A program made the translations under genes and the position numbers. Under the pieces are notes generated by a model, which made no database searches, was not told the origin of the DNA, and worked only from the letters and a program-made list of their open reading frames with translations. A DNA stretch of 64,000 bases from Mesostigma viride (lineage: Eukaryota > Streptophyta > Mesostigmatophyceae > Mesostigmatales > Mesostigmataceae), in contig RPFO01000176.1 of assembly GCA_009746045.1 (NCBI GenBank), positions 234,151 through 298,150 of the forward strand. Reading direction: 5' to 3'. Position 1 is the first letter of the stretch. Every line of letters starts with the position of its first letter. This document shows, piece after piece, positions 45,965 through 57,689 of the stretch.

Positions 45965-46155
45965 GGAAAGGTGCCTGCCATTCAATTCACCCTTTGGAGA
46001 AAACATTGGTTTGTTCCCTTGCCGACCACAGCAACTGCATCTGCTGGCCGATACGTTCTAGTGGAATCATGCAGAGGTATCGCTACACACGTGGCTTCTA
46101 GGTACGGTACGTCCTTTGGCACCCACTTGCATTCGATTCTTAGCTCAGCCGTTAC
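45965..46155 (+). repeat. Dispersed repeat, inverted relative to 2720-2900
   Basis: About 82 percent similar by eye, without indels across 46025-46150, to the reverse of 2720-2830. The frame continues into an open 101-codon stretch (45971-46276) with no recognised domain. Confidence 0.5.
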
Positions 46156-46299
46156 CATGCTAACAACCATAACCAAGCTGACTCTTTTCGTGATAAGGCC
46201 CTACAATTTTGCACTGTGCATCCCCTACTATTTTTGCAAAAAATTAATCTGGTCCCTTCACTTATTCACAACCTAGCTACATGGCTCGAGTGCTTTTCT

Positions 46300-47820
46300 G
46301 ATTTGAAATCTTGTTATTTTTTTCTCAGCACACTGGTATGAGTTAGATTGCCACTGGTGGCTAAGATGGCTGCTAGTTGAAAGTCCCGCCGGCTGGAAGT
46401 CCCGCCGATTGCACAGATGGCAGGCTTTGATCATCACTTTCAGATCATGTATCAGAGATTTGTGGGCTGGCCATTTGTGGCCGCACGCTACGATTGGGGG
46501 CTGTGAAGTAAGCCTGTGGCCAAGGAGACCGGGCCTGTAACGAAATGTACTTACATGGCTGACAAACTGGTGCCACGTCCTATTCAATTGAATTCACACC
46601 TCCTAACCTTCATTCACACCTCCAAACATGGCCTCCAGGCCGCTACCCGTTGCGCAGCGACTCACAAAGTCCACTGGGCCTGCCAGCATGGGCTCTGGCT
46701 GCCACCCCCTGTTTTGGGAACCCATGCAGCCACTAGGGTCTCCATTTGGAGCTGGCGGACTATAGGGGTGGGCAATGGTCCCCATCTTGAGGATTTCCTC
46801 GGGCCTCCTCTGGGGCAACTCAACCCAGCCAGGGTGGTCTCATGCGGCTTTCAAGAAGGTCTTACCCCTTGCGCTGGTTTCCCACCGCTGTATGCGCACA
46901 ATATATAAGCCCCCCAAATCAACCGATTTCGCCCATGCGGACAACGTGTCGGGAAAGCACCGCATGCCTGCCACCATATGAAGACAACACCATTCGGTAT
47001 TTAGTTCAAGGACCGAATAAGTATTTCAAGGACGCAAGGAAACATTGTCTGGGTCTGGCCCCACAGCCTATTGAGTGGGGGAAACCCCTCTACAGCCATT
47101 TCAGCCATCGCAGCAGACCAACTCCAATTCTCCAACAGGTACAGAGTGCCAGCCGTTGGCCCTTGTCACGCGGCCCATTTTTGCATACTCAGTTTATACA
47201 GGGAAAACTGGGCTTCACTGCCGGGGTCGGCCTCACAGGTTTTATGCTCAACCACAGCATCCCCGCATCTCTTCTCATCCCCAAAGGGCATCATGAGGCT
47301 ACCTCCAGCTTGCACTTGAGAGTCTGCATGGGCACCCACGGTGTGCCATCCCTCCTCCATTCCGCCAGCATGCCCCGACCCACAGCAATCGCTGCCCGTT
47401 GGTGCGCCCAACTCCGCCTATGATTCGTTACCACCTCAGTGTTGTCCTAAGCGCCACACTGGCATTTTTTTCAGGGCACTCAAATACTGGAGACGGCCTG
47501 TCTCATCGTGGGACTTCTGAAATAGAGCCCGATTTTCAAAATGAAGCCTGGTTCGCCTCGTGGCAGTGGGGGGTGCACCTTTAAAGACCAGCATTGAAGA
47601 TATGCACCAATTCTTTGAAAACAGCTCACCAGCCGCAGATCCCCATCACATGGCTTACAACCAGATTTACTCCAGGACCCCCCATTGGCCGGGTAGGCCT
47701 GTAGCACCGAGTTCTTTCAGGCGCAGCCGCCATAGCGGCCAGCCCACCTTTCCTCAAGGTTGGAAAGTGACGAAGGTGCAAAGAGGGCTGCCAACTTGCT
47801 GACATGAAAGCAAGTACACG
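46300..47820. other. No gene recognised; several open frames
   Basis: The longest frame is 193 codons on + (46842-47423), and similar lengths occur on the other strand. None shows a domain, hydrophobic pattern or motif I recognise. The GC-rich ends resemble decayed retroelement sequence. The stretch 47690-47745 carries 'gcagccgccatagcggccag', also found in family E at 7630 and 51105. Confidence 0.3.
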
Positions 47821-48119
47821 GGGCAATGAATTGGTATAATCACGTGCTGGTATCCTTTTGTGGCTCGGCTGAAAAGTTCCGGACCAATATTTACCCAGCG
47901 ATGACAACTTGCTGGTGACCGAAGTGTATGTGTCTGGAACCTCTGAGCCGAGCGGAAAAAGGATTCTGATACCTGGCCAATATGTACGGTAACTAAAACC
48001 TAGTCTCATGGGGCGAGGACGAATGTCTAGGCTCGGAACACCCACAAATGTAATCTGAATATGTGATACAAATCTGAGCGCAAATCTGGGCGCAGCAGGT
48101 GCCAAATTTGAACGAAATC

Positions 48120-48360
48120 ATATGCCTCCGAGTGGATTTGACCTGCCCCCAGAGAGTCGTAGGTCTTATGTAGTTAGTATAAATATTGGCTGGAATCCTT
48201 TGGCCGCTTGGCTCAAAGTTTACGGACCAATATTTGCGCGATAACCACTCGCTGGTAAACTGAGAAGTTTATGCGCAGGCAAAAGGATTCCTGCCACTAC
48301 TATTCTCACTATGACCTACGACTCTGTGGGGCGCAGGTTCGAATCCACTCTGAGGCAAAT
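48120..48360. repeat. Long imperfect foldback (about 80-bp arms)
   Basis: The left arm 48120-48201 and right arm 48282-48360 are complementary over about 78 bp with scattered mismatches. The tip 'ggctggaatccttt' pairs with 'aaaggattcctgcc' with one mismatch. The right arm contains 'gcaggttcgaatccactc', a good match to a tRNA-type B box, so a tRNA-related SINE pair in inverted order is possible. A related shorter hairpin is at 47849-47970. Confidence 0.55.
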
Positions 48361-48482
48361 TTTCATCCCCAAATTTAGCATTCGCTGCATCGAGATTCTT
48401 CTTCATATTCAGATAGACTCATAGTAGTATCAGATTATATACCTGGGTGTTCGAAGTCTAGAAACTCGTCCTCGACCCATGA

Positions 48483-48660
48483 GTTGGTGATCTATGCTCA
48501 TTTTATCTATGCCTAACTTGCTGAGCTGAGAGTTCGATGCCGTATAGCACAAAAAGGAAGGGGAAACAAGCTTTATTTTTGTGCTGGCACACGTACCCAT
48601 GCCAACCAACCTTAAACTACCTCAATACGGGCGCCACAATCTTGTCTGTCAGGATTACTG
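48483..48660 (+). repeat. Family F repeat, copy 1
   Basis: It starts 'gctcattttatctatgcc' and continues 'tttttgtgctggcac' and 'cgtacccatgcca'. Other copies are at 52163-52360 and 56741-56940. The start resembles the reversed 3' end of family E. Confidence 0.6.
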
Positions 48661-48774
48661 CATGATTGCAGCCGGCTGGACCGCCCCCTTTGAGATCTTT
48701 GCTGCAAGTATTAACTCAGCAATTGGTCGCCAATGTCTGTGGCCGTACTGACAGTTTGCTGCATGTATAGACCG

Positions 48775-49060
48775 AGGAATAGGTCACTAGTATCTGTGGC
48801 CATACTTGTAACAAAAGCAATTTTTCCTAGTGCCAGGGCTTTGAACTAGGAGTAGGGAATAGGAGATTTGAACTATCGTATTTTTTAGGGTTTTGTTACG
48901 CACGCGTTGCGGTAAACAGAAATCGTGGTTGTTGATGGCTGTCCTGCTTGGCCAAAGGAGTTAAATTTTAGCAATATGTTGTTTGTCGTCTAGGTAATTT
49001 ATTTCACCCACCCACCCACCTCTTGTTTATTTGGGGCATGCACTACGCGAAGAAATGTTT
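48775..49060 (+). mobile_element. Family C-related fragment
   Basis: It shares 'gctgtcctgcttggccaa' and the 'tcgtctaggtaatttatttc' block with 5815-5890 and 22625-22705. Ends are not defined. Confidence 0.5.
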
Positions 49061-49158
49061 TCTTATTGCCGGGTTCGACTTGCCACTCATTAATGATGGC
49101 CAGATACATCAATTGCTTCAATAGAGACTCTTATTATTATTAATGATGGCCCAATACA

Positions 49159-49916
49159 TTTCTTGTCTTTGGTCCGTTGGAGTTCCTTCCCACCAAGAGA
49201 AACATTTATACGGACAGCCTATACGGACAGCTTTATACGGACAGCCTATACCACACCTTCAAACTCAGTGCACATCATTATCAAGTTGGTTATTGTAGCA
49301 CCATGCTGGGGGCCCAGCACACTCGAACACAAGGTGTTGCACCTCTTAGCAGCGTGGGTGGGTGGGTGGGTGGGTGGGTGGGTGGGCGGGTGGGTGGGCG
49401 GGTGGGTGGGTGGGTGGGCGGGTGGGTGGGTGGGTGGGTGGGTGGGTGGGTGGGTGGGTGGGTGGGTGGGTGGGTGGGTGGGTGGGTGGGTGGGTGGGTG
49501 AGTGGGTGGGTGGGTGGGTGGGTGGGTGGGTGGGTGGGTGGGTGGGTGGGTGGGTGGGTGGGTGGGTGGGTGGGTGGGAGCTGAAAAGAGGCCTCCCTAC
49601 GTCCCTTACACCACTCTAAGTACTGACTATCATTCACATTGCGCCACGCAGGCCTGCCGGCTGGCGCAGGTACAAGGTGTACTGACTGCCCATCACAGTT
49701 GCGCCACGCCTGGCGGCTGGCGCAGGTACAAGGTCTAGTGAGGTACGTTAGAAGCTACCTAGGCCTGCACTCCGGAATCACACTCAGCCTCGGCACAAAA
49801 AGGGCCGGCCGGTGCAGTACCCTCGTGACAAGCGCTAGTCTTACGCTACCTACGGCAGGTCGGTCCCCTTTGAGCCCATCCACGCGTCATATATAAAATG
49901 AGCAAAGGTCAACAAA
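49159..49916 (+). mobile_element. Family E with a TGGG array in place of the interior
   Basis: The first 190 bp and last 340 bp match the full E copy that follows at 49921. The roughly 1.1-kb interior is replaced by the (TGGG)n array at 49355-49578. This shows how the array-bearing elements at 9, 35 and 44 kb derive from family E. Confidence 0.85.
49355..49578 (+). repeat. (TGGG)n array, 224 bp
   Basis: TGGG repeats with several GGGC variants in the first 70 bp and one GAG change near 49500. The left border differs from the other three arrays ('acctcttagcagcg'). The right border is 'gagctgaaaagaggcc'. Confidence 0.98.
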
Positions 49917-49920
49917 CAGA

Positions 49921-51489
49921 TTTCTTGTTTTTGGTCCATTGGAGTTCCTTCCCACCAAGAGAAATATTTGTTTTACATTTTTGTGTGCTAGGCTTTGTAC
50001 GGACAGCCTATACCACACCTTCAAACTCAGTGCACATCTGAAATTATCAAGTTGGTTATTGTAGCACCATGCTGGGGGCCCAGCATACTCGAACACAAGG
50101 TGTTGCCCCCACACCTTCTACCTGGCCACCAAGGCTGTCGCCAGCCTTGGTACGAGTTTCTTTCCGCCCATGGCCCCCCTACTGCACGCTGCCGCGGCTG
50201 TACTGCCGCCACCGTGTGGCCGCTACGGTTTCCCGGCGGACGCGGGGCGGCACCCATGTCGTTCCCCCCGTTAGGGGGCGGTTTCCAGCGGCTGCTCTAG
50301 GCCTTACACCCCCGGACCGTCTCTCACAAGCCCAGGACCCATCGCCAGCCCCACCCCTGAGGCTGGCATTTCCCGGCATTGAAGCCACTGTGGCGATAGG
50401 CCCTCTACCCTACCGAGGCGTTGGCTTGGAAACTGCTTAGCCAAAGCCCCGACCAGGGCTTGTGTTTTTGTAGGAAATTTTCATGGCATGGATATGCCCG
50501 CCCGACAGCAGAACCAAACTCTTTATTGCCTTTCCTATAATGCATCATACAGGATAAAAACAAAGGCGATAAAACAGCCAGAATTTCAGCCCCGCCAGGC
50601 GACCATTCTTTGCTGAAAAACTGGGCAATGATGAAGAGCGCGCTCCTCCCACCAAGATGTGCTCCAGCCCCGCATCCTCCCCGAAACTCCCGTCTGGCCA
50701 CAGGCCGAAAGATCGGGCCCGCTGTCAGGCTCCTGGCAGTTATGGGCTACCCTGGCACCCCGCGCTAGCCATCTCCACGTTTAAGGCAGATTCGCCTCCA
50801 CCTGTGATTCTTTCCACAGTAGCCGCTGGCCCTGGCCTGTATGGCTCCTCATCCCTGACGTTGTCCGACTTAAACCGCAGCTCCCCCAGTGTCAGGAAGC
50901 TGCTTGCCGCACCCAGGGTTAGAGGGGAATCGTCAGTGGGCCCAGCGCCGGAAATCACACCCTTTTACTCAAATCGTAGAGCCCCCCACCCACCAACTAT
51001 TACCGTGGCCTGTAACGGTTGGTGGCGAACACAAAGAAATTTATTCTAGGCCTCTCCACGCTCGGAAAGGCCGGTAGCATCGTCTTACATTCAGCGCAGC
51101 CGCCATACCGGCCAGCCGATCTTGCCAGCAAATGCTGGGATAAAGTTGCGAAGCTGAAAAGAGGCCTCCCTACGTCCCCTACACCACTCTAAGTACTGAC
51201 TATCATTCACATTGCGCCACGCAGGCCTGCCGGCTGGCGCAGGTACAAGGTGTACTGACTGCCCATCACAGTTGCGCCACGCCTGGCGGCTGGCGCAGGT
51301 ACAAGGTCTAGTGACGTACGTTAGAAGCTACCTAGGCCTGCACTTCGGAATCACACTCAGCCTCGGCACAAAAAGGGCCGGCCGGTGCAGTACCCTCGTG
51401 ACAAGCGCTAGTCTTACGCTACCTACGGCAGGTCGGTCCCCTTTGAGCCCATCCACGCGTCATATATAAAATGAGCAAAGGTCAACAAA
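49921..51489 (+). mobile_element. Family E, full-length copy (forward)
   Basis: It starts 'tttcttgtttttggtcc' and ends 'aaaatgagcaaaggtcaac', about 1.57 kb. It is in tandem with the array-bearing copy before it and with a 45-bp start fragment after it (51494-51538). It is an inverted match to 32393-33935. No transposase is recognised. Confidence 0.82.
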
Positions 51490-51802
51490 TAGATTTCTTG
51501 TTTTTGGTCCATTGGAGTTCCTTCCCACCAAGAGAAATCGGTTTTCTCTGAATATAGTTAACTGTTCCAATATAGACTGGTGACCTGCCTGTGAATGGAC
51601 AGGTGTAACAGTTTCTCTGCATTCTCCTAGCCATTTTCCTTTTGGGATATAACGCTTGACCCTTGAGCTTGATTGTGACAAATGGGTATTAACCGTACAT
51701 GGGTACAACGGTGGCGGTATTGTCAATTGTTGGAGTTGATGTTAGTCCACTCCTTATTGCCACTCGCGCTGTCACATTGAATGCATTGCTATCTGCCCAC
51801 AG

Positions 51803-51874
51803 TTTCCTGGCCTATAACAAGCTGAGCGGCACCATACCACCCAAGCTGGGATCTTTGGTCTCCTTGCAACAATT
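51803..51874 (+). CDS. LRR exon 9: single 24-residue leucine-rich repeat
   Basis: This 72-nt phase 2-2 exon lies between 'atctgcccacag' and 'gtaagc'. It reads 'FLAYNKLSGTIPPKLGS' then 'LVSLQQ'. It shares 'LAYNK' with exon 8, so these two are closest relatives. Differences from the other copies again sit in the concave-face positions, plus E to K in the P-P-K-L turn. The downstream block (51875-52155) ends at a family F repeat. Confidence 0.8.
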
Positions 51875-52162
51875 GTAAGCTTCCTTGAGCATTCATCTTG
51901 TCAGCCCCTTGCATTTATGCCAAGCATGTGCGAGCACAGATATCGCGATGAGCCTTGTGATACACTCTCGTGCTGCATGGGTGACCCACAGTGGCTGAGG
52001 CAAAGGACATGGCGTACTGCGTAGCACTCTTGCATGTCAGTTGAGAAACTTAGTTCGCGACCCAGCATGTCTCGTTACACAGGTCAGCTGTTGGCAAGCT
52101 GCGCTACTAGTATCTGTCGCAATGTGACCTGGGCTTGAATTGCTTTGTGGCATAATTGGTGA

Positions 52163-52360
52163 GCTATGCTCATTTTATCTTTGCCTAACCTGCTGAGCAG
52201 AGGTGCAAGGCCGTCCAGCGCAAATAGAAAAAAGTAAGAAAAAGCAATTTATTTTGTGCTGGCACCCGTACCCATGCCACCCAGGTAGTGGCTGGCTGGG
52301 TAACGTGGTTGCCTTGAAAGGTGGGCTTCCATTCTAGGGAAGCAGCTTGTTTCTTTGGCC
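52163..52360 (+). repeat. Family F repeat, copy 2
   Basis: 'gctcattttatctttgcc', 'tttattttgtgctggcac' and 'cttccattctagggaagcag' are shared with 56741-56940. It directly follows the intron block of LRR exon 9. Confidence 0.65.
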
Positions 52361-52429
52361 TGACCCGCACGTTAACACATTGCAAATAACAAAACCATAA
52401 AGCACATCATTAACGCAGTATAACTCACC

Positions 52430-53590
52430 ATGACCACGGTGACTGCCCCAGCGAGGAATTTTATTCAGAAGCTAAGAACAGGCTGCCAAACCAGGATGCG
52501 CGCCGAAGGTGACTGCCATGGCAGTTCGGGCAATCATGGGGGCAGACCATTGGCTAGACAGGGTCAAGCTACTCAACCTGGTTTGGGCCAAGAATGTTTG
52601 GACGTCGTTGGAGGCACATGGCCTTAACATCGACTGGGATGGAGATGAGGATCTGGCCGGCGTGATTGCAGAACAGCTGGGGGAGGCCTTTGCCAAGGCG
52701 GATCCTCCACCTGCGCCAGATGGGGTGCTGACGGGGGGTGTTCCCCTTCCGGCGGGCGGGAGCGGAGGGGGCCAGGCGAGGTGGGAATGACGATGGGGAG
52801 GAGGATGGCGTCCGGGGCCGTGTGAACCCAGCTGTAGCAGGCCTCAAGCAGGACATGGCCTGGTTGATGAGAACCACAACGGGCTATGCGACCCCGGTGG
52901 GCGGACTGTCATCCAGGCACGGGCCCCCTTGGCGGAGATAGAGGGAAGTTGCTGGCTGCCATGGCCAAATTGCTGGAACAGGCAAAGGCTGCGCCGGCAG
53001 CGAGCCCAGCGCCGTCGGCGAGTGCCGGGAGGCTAGGGTGCACGAGGGGGGTGGCGCTGAGCGGGAACGCGGTGTCATACCTGCTGAGCAACGTTCTGGA
53101 CGTAGTACTGCCGGGGATGTTGGACTACACAGAGAGCGTGGGAGAGAAGTCCATCCACGCGCCGACCATTGCGATCTGCCCACGCGGGCGGGGGAGGAGG
53201 TCTTTGAGGGTGTATCTAACTTGAATTCCTACCACAACAGGCTCCGCCTGCCTACTTCAATGCGGCGGTACTGTGCATGGATGTCGGTGTGGCTGGACCT
53301 TGTGGGTCTGAGTCAGCCGCGTCGGAAGGTGTGGCCGTGGATATTGTGCTGACCGATGGGGAACCGCCGTCGCGGTGGCCCAGTGTGTGCACCAGTTTGT
53401 GCTGTACCGCTGTGGCCCCAAGCCCCCCGCTGAAGGCTAGTCGGGGCCTGAGCATCGACATGTCAGCATTGATTTTGGTGGCGGATGCTGGCGAGGCGGG
53501 GCAGACTGTCAGGCTTCGGCTGGAGGAGGATCCTGCTGCACCACTGGCGCCTTCGCCTGCTTCAAATCTCGGCAGGATCTGGAGGGTATG
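52430..53590 (+). pseudogene. Probable structural (gag-like) region of a DIRS-like element
   Basis: The region lies upstream of RT, RNase H and recombinase remains on the same strand and is coding-like: GC-rich, with overlapping frames of 60-112 codons (52509-52787; 52886-53224; 53277-53600). 'LLNLVWAKNVWTSLEAHG' and 'NAVSYLLSNVLDVVLPGM' look like globular segments, but I recognise no family. Assignment to gag is from position only. Frame changes show it is broken. Confidence 0.4.
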
Positions 53591-53848
53591 CATGTCGTGA
53601 CGATCGATTACCTCCATTTCACCCACTGTGCGTCGGTGGATGGGGTGAATCAGCAGCTAGATCGTGTTCAGGCTGCCTACGCCGCCATGGGGCTGGTGCA
53701 AAAGTCTGACAAGGTGGTACGGGCGACAGCTGAACAGACTGGTGTGCAGGCGGTAGGTGTCATTCACCAACGGGATGGTGATGTGGTGCCTGTTCCTGAG
53801 CGGGTGGTGGCGGTTGTCGCCGGTATTCATCGAATCTTAGATCGCTGA
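53588..53848 (+). pseudogene. DIRS-like reverse transcriptase, C-terminal part
   Basis: An 86-codon frame. 'VTIDYLHFTHCASVDG' stands where Y-x-D-D-x-L is expected, but only one Asp remains. The helix 'VNQQLDRVQAAYAAM', the 'GLVQKSDKVV' motif with the conserved Lys, and 'TGVQAVGVIHQRDGD' then 'VVPVPERVVAVVAGI' follow the order of the RT palm end and thumb. The palm's first half is missing. Nearly identical to 39740-39975 reversed. Confidence 0.65.
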
Positions 53849-53878
53849 TTCACCTACCGTTCTGTGCTTTAGAAGTGA

Positions 53879-54590
53879 GTGTGGATGCATCTGCTTTGCC
53901 GCCCCATGCTCTCGGTGTGGTCTGAGACATATCGGCTGCTAGCAGTCATGAACGCCTCCCTGCCAGGGCGCCGCTGGCGGCTCCTTGCGGGGGCCCGCCA
54001 GGAGCTGCAGGCGGGGATCGACCCTGGACCCTTTTTTATAGCTGTCCGGACCCGGCCCCTTTCTGACCGGGTCGTGGCTAGTGATGCAGCTCCGATGGTG
54101 GGGTGGTCTACAGAGACCTGCCTGGGGCCGACTGCGCCCGTCTGGCAGCCCTGCATGAGGCGCGGGGGTGGTGCACGACAGAGTTTTAAAGCCTCTGGGG
54201 AGGACTGGATCTAGAGCGCATGGAGGAGGGGGACCACAGCCTGCTGGGAAGTGGCCACTGGCGTACGGCACTGTCCTAGAGGTGGCGGGGGCAGCCAAAC
54301 CACGTCAACGTCAAGGAGGCGATTGCTGCGATGCAAGGGGTCGACTGGTCGTGCCGCACCAAGGTGCGTTGGGAAAAGTGCGTCGTCGGGCTGGACTCCA
54401 GCACGGTAGTGGGGGCGTTTGTCAGAGGGCAGTCCTCGTCATACCGCCTCAACCATGGTTCTGCAGATGGTTCAACGCTACTGCGCCCTGTCACTGACTG
54501 CTGACATGCACAGCCACTGGGTGTGGGTCGCTACTGCCCACAACCCTGCTGACCAGGCCAGCCGCGCGGCGCCTGGGTCCCCGGTTTGAC
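53879..54590 (+). pseudogene. DIRS-like RNase H domain
   Basis: A linker 'LLCRPMLSVWSETYRLLAV' is followed by 'RVVASDAAPMVGWSTE' (first Asp), 'HVNVKEAIAAMQGVDWS' (Glu), 'VVGLDSSTVVGAFVRG' (Asp), 'SSSYRLNH' and, after another shift, 'WVWVATAHNPADQASR'. The signature residues are present, but the frame is broken at least twice. One extra T at about 54434 relative to the 39-kb copy changes the frame after 'FVRGQ'. Confidence 0.7.
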
Positions 54591-54654
54591 CAGGTGCGGT
54601 GACGTGCACCCCAAGCTTGGGGGGGGGGGGGGGCGCCCGCGGGGTTTTGCACTT

Positions 54655-55515
54655 TTGGAGGGCACTGTCAACCATGTTTCTACCTTGCCAGCCTACTGGC
54701 GTGCGGCAGCTGCCTACGTGGCATGGGTGCCACCTGGCCCTGTCGACCCAGCTCACGCGGAAGCCATTTTCTGTGAGTGGATTTCTGCTGTCTACCATGC
54801 CAGAGGTGGGCAGGGGCGTACCTTATGCCAGCACACCAAGGCCTTACACCGCAGGCTCGCGGGGTGGCACCGGCTCGTTCCGGCTGTCAGCCCTCCCCCT
54901 ATGCCCTTGCGCCTTTGCTATTTCACTGCCCTGTTGCTAATTTCATGTTAGCAGGTGCATTTTAGTGCGTTGATTATTATTGCTTTCCAGCAGTATTTAC
55001 GCATGGCGAGTTGCTCGGGCTGCGGGTTAGGGATGTGGCTCATCCTGGCCACCCCTTTCCCGAGCCAGGGCCCACTTTCGGTGTCCTTGTGCTGCGCAAC
55101 CCCAAGACTGCGCTGGGGGGTGGCCCAGCACGTCCTCGTCCGGGATCCACTTTCTTTGTGGCTCCTGCGACGCCTGACGGCTGGCCAGCCCCCGGATGCA
55201 CTTCTTTTTCGTGGCTTGACGTACAGCCAGGCTAGGCAGCAGTGGGAGGCAGTGCAGGCCCACATGGGCATCCTGGGGATGTCATTATCTTTCCACGGCC
55301 TCCGGCATGGGGGGCGACGCACGACGCCATCGCTGGCGAGTCGCCGGAGGCCATTCAGCTGCACGGACAGTGGGCTTCGGCCCTCTCGGTCACGCGCTAC
55401 ATTGGCCTCGACCACAGCCTCCTGGGGGCGGGACATCCCGCCGGCACTCTGGGCCTAGTCCGGAGTATTGCCACTGCCGAGTTCCGGCGCCACTTCGTTG
55501 GCGTCGTGTTTTGAC
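54655..55515 (+). pseudogene. DIRS-like tyrosine recombinase
   Basis: A core-binding segment 'LPAYWRAAAAYVAWVPPG' (from about 54690) is followed after a stop by 'FQQYLR' with Arg I (near 55000), 'ELLGLRVRDV' one frame over, 'VAQHVLVRDPLSLWLLRR', 'LTYSQARQQWEAVQ', 'FHGLRHGG' and 'ATHDAIAGESPEAIQ' with 'VTRYIG'. The frame breaks after 'RHGG' because the G run at about 55309-55314 has six bases against seven at 38 kb. The break after Arg I is shared with the 38-kb copy. All four catalytic residue types are visible but not in one frame. Confidence 0.72.
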
Positions 55516-55689
55516 GTCTTCTTTTTCTCTCGTCTCTTATCTATCAACTGACCTCACCCCTGTTGGGGAGTTCAGGGGGGAAATGGTTTTACTAACCCTA
55601 TGGGCGAATCTGGGTTGGGGCAGAGTACCCCCATAGCAGATGGTTTCTGATATTGCCTAGCCAATTAAAATATTGCCAGGCTATTGGCA

Positions 55690-55960
55690 TGGCATGCGCT
55701 GAGAGATGTGGCATGACATGGGGCGTGTGGGCTGCATCGATGGTCTCGCATTTTTCCGGCCGCTGAGACCCTCTGGGCGACGCGAGGGTCTGGCGGTGCG
55801 TGTTCCTTGGCTTTGCAAGGACAACTTCTTCTCCTTTGCCATGAGGTTGCCGCTCTGGGTAGCACTTAGGGTTGGTTACATCTCTAGAGGCAGGACTCGC
55901 TATGGGTGGCTGAAGCTAAGGTCCATCCGAGTGCCTTCATACCCTGCGAAAAAAGCATAC
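55690..55960 (+). repeat. Dispersed repeat shared with 7010-7290
   Basis: It starts 'catgcgctgagagatgtggc' and ends 'ccttcataccctgcgaaa', matching the 7-kb copy with few differences. Confidence 0.6.
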
Positions 55961-56740
55961 TAGCTGTATTGCAAGGAGTGTGTTCAAGCTTTCTAGTGGA
56001 GCCTAGCCACACCAAAGCAATTGATCAAATGGCAGCTCTCGATGGCTTGGCCAAAGAGGAATAAAGCCAAACATAGTTTACCGACATTTTAGTTTCTGCC
56101 TACCCATTCAATTTTCCTTGTTGATTAGGGGCATGCACTGCTTTCATGAGCTATTTGCCATAGGGTTCATGAGCTATAGTTACCTTGCGGCGGGCTGAAA
56201 CGGGGCCGATCTGCCGCCTGTAGCGTAGCTCTACCTTGAGTCAATCGAGTCAACTACACCATGTCGGGTGCTTGTGCTACATAGGACTAGAGCAGGGAAC
56301 TGGCGCTGCGCCGGTAGTGCCTGCTGTCAGATGTGCCCGCTCTTTTTTGGTACTCGTATGAGTGCCAAAGAGGAGGACGCGGCCCCTTGATGCCATGTGA
56401 TCTGTTATGCATGCGCAGACTTACTTCGAATGGTGCAGTGAACATAGGGAATCCTTTTTGCTCGCGACTTTGCTCGCGACTTTGCTCGCGACTTTCCAAC
56501 GTGCGGAATAGTGGGCTGGACGCTATGGCAGCTGCGCCCAGAGTAAGTCAACGCTGCCGGCCTCCCCAGTCATGGGATACTGATCGCATTTGGTTCGATC
56601 CACAGACTGATATCTCGCGGTGATCCCTTTTCAAAACATTGGTGCTGTTTTTCTGTGCGGGTCCATGGGTATTCTCCCCTTGCGACGGGGCACGCCCGAG
56701 ACTGACTTTGATTTTCGGAAGTGGAGGATGAGGAACTGGT

Positions 56741-56940
56741 GAGCTCTACTCATTTAATCTATGACGAACCTGCTGAGCTGAGAATGGAACGCCGTAAAGC
56801 ACAAAAGGAAAAAATAAAGAAACATTTTATGTTTGTGCTGGCACCCGTACCCAAGCCGCCCATGTAGGGGTTGGCTGGGCAGGTGGCTGCTATTAAAGGA
56901 CTTCCATTCTAGGGAAGCAGGCTGTTTCTTTCGCCTATAT
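56741..56940 (+). repeat. Family F repeat, copy 3
   Basis: 'tttgtgctggcacccgtacc' and 'cttccattctagggaagcag' are shared with 52163-52360. Confidence 0.6.
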
Positions 56941-57160
56941 ATTATGAGGAGAGGTGTCTTAGTATGGCGTAGAAGGGGCGCGCTGGCGGCGAGGCAAAGG
57001 CGCAATGGCACAGCGCCGGTGCCCCCGTACCCTCAAGGAACTCCGACAAGCTGAGAGCAGCCTCCAACAAGCTGAGATGAAGGGAGGAGTGGCGATTCTG
57101 TCATTTGGCGTGGATTTGAGGGGACAAGGCCCCAGCATAGGGTCCGGGTTTTTCTGTATA

Positions 57161-57594
57161 CCGTAGTGGTCAAGATCACTTTGCGACGAACTACTTTGCG
57201 ACGAACTACTTTGCGACCCAAAAACAAGGTGAAATTTATAGTTTGCGACCCAAAATGAAGGCAAAGTTTTAGGTTTGCGAGCCCGTCGCCTTGTTTATGG
57301 TCAGTGGCTGGTACCCAGCTTAATGAATAGGTACCCGCCTACCAAAGTGTTTTGATTCATCAAGCACTGATTAGTTATAATATAGGGCCGGGCATGGCCC
57401 TGAGTGGCCCGGTGCGGCCATGGAAGGTGAGCCCATGTACTTCATCATGACCTGTCTACTTGGGGACGTGCGGCACGGCGCAGGCGCGACGCGGTAACAT
57501 TTGAACTTTGTGACCCAAAATGAAGCCCATGAAAAGCAGTTTGCGAGGCTGATTCGCAAAGTAGTTCGTCGCAAAGTGATCTTGACCACTACGG
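57161..57594. mobile_element. Tc1/mariner-type MITE, 434 bp
   Basis: The terminal inverted repeats start CCGTAGTGG and run about 39 bp almost without mismatch ('ccgtagtggtcaagatcac' at the left, its complement at the right). They are flanked by TA on both sides (57159-57160 and 57595-57596). 'tttgcgacgaactac' is doubled inside the left repeat. The same first nine bases end the MITE at 62676-63199. No coding. Confidence 0.88.
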
Positions 57595-57689
57595 TAGATT
57601 CTACTCTAGACTCTATTCCATATAAAATCGTCTTTTTATACTGCAAAGCTCGACTTGGCTGCGGCGATTAAAGGTGCTCATGTTACCAT

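Noticed and set aside
46842-47423. 193-codon open frame as a candidate gene
   Set aside because: No recognisable domain, a biased composition typical of GC-rich random frames, and equally long frames in other phases; left as unassigned.
48330-48350. tRNA gene suggested by 'ggttcgaatcc'
   Set aside because: Only a B-box-like word is seen. No complete cloverleaf or A box at the right distance could be drawn, and the word lies in a foldback arm.
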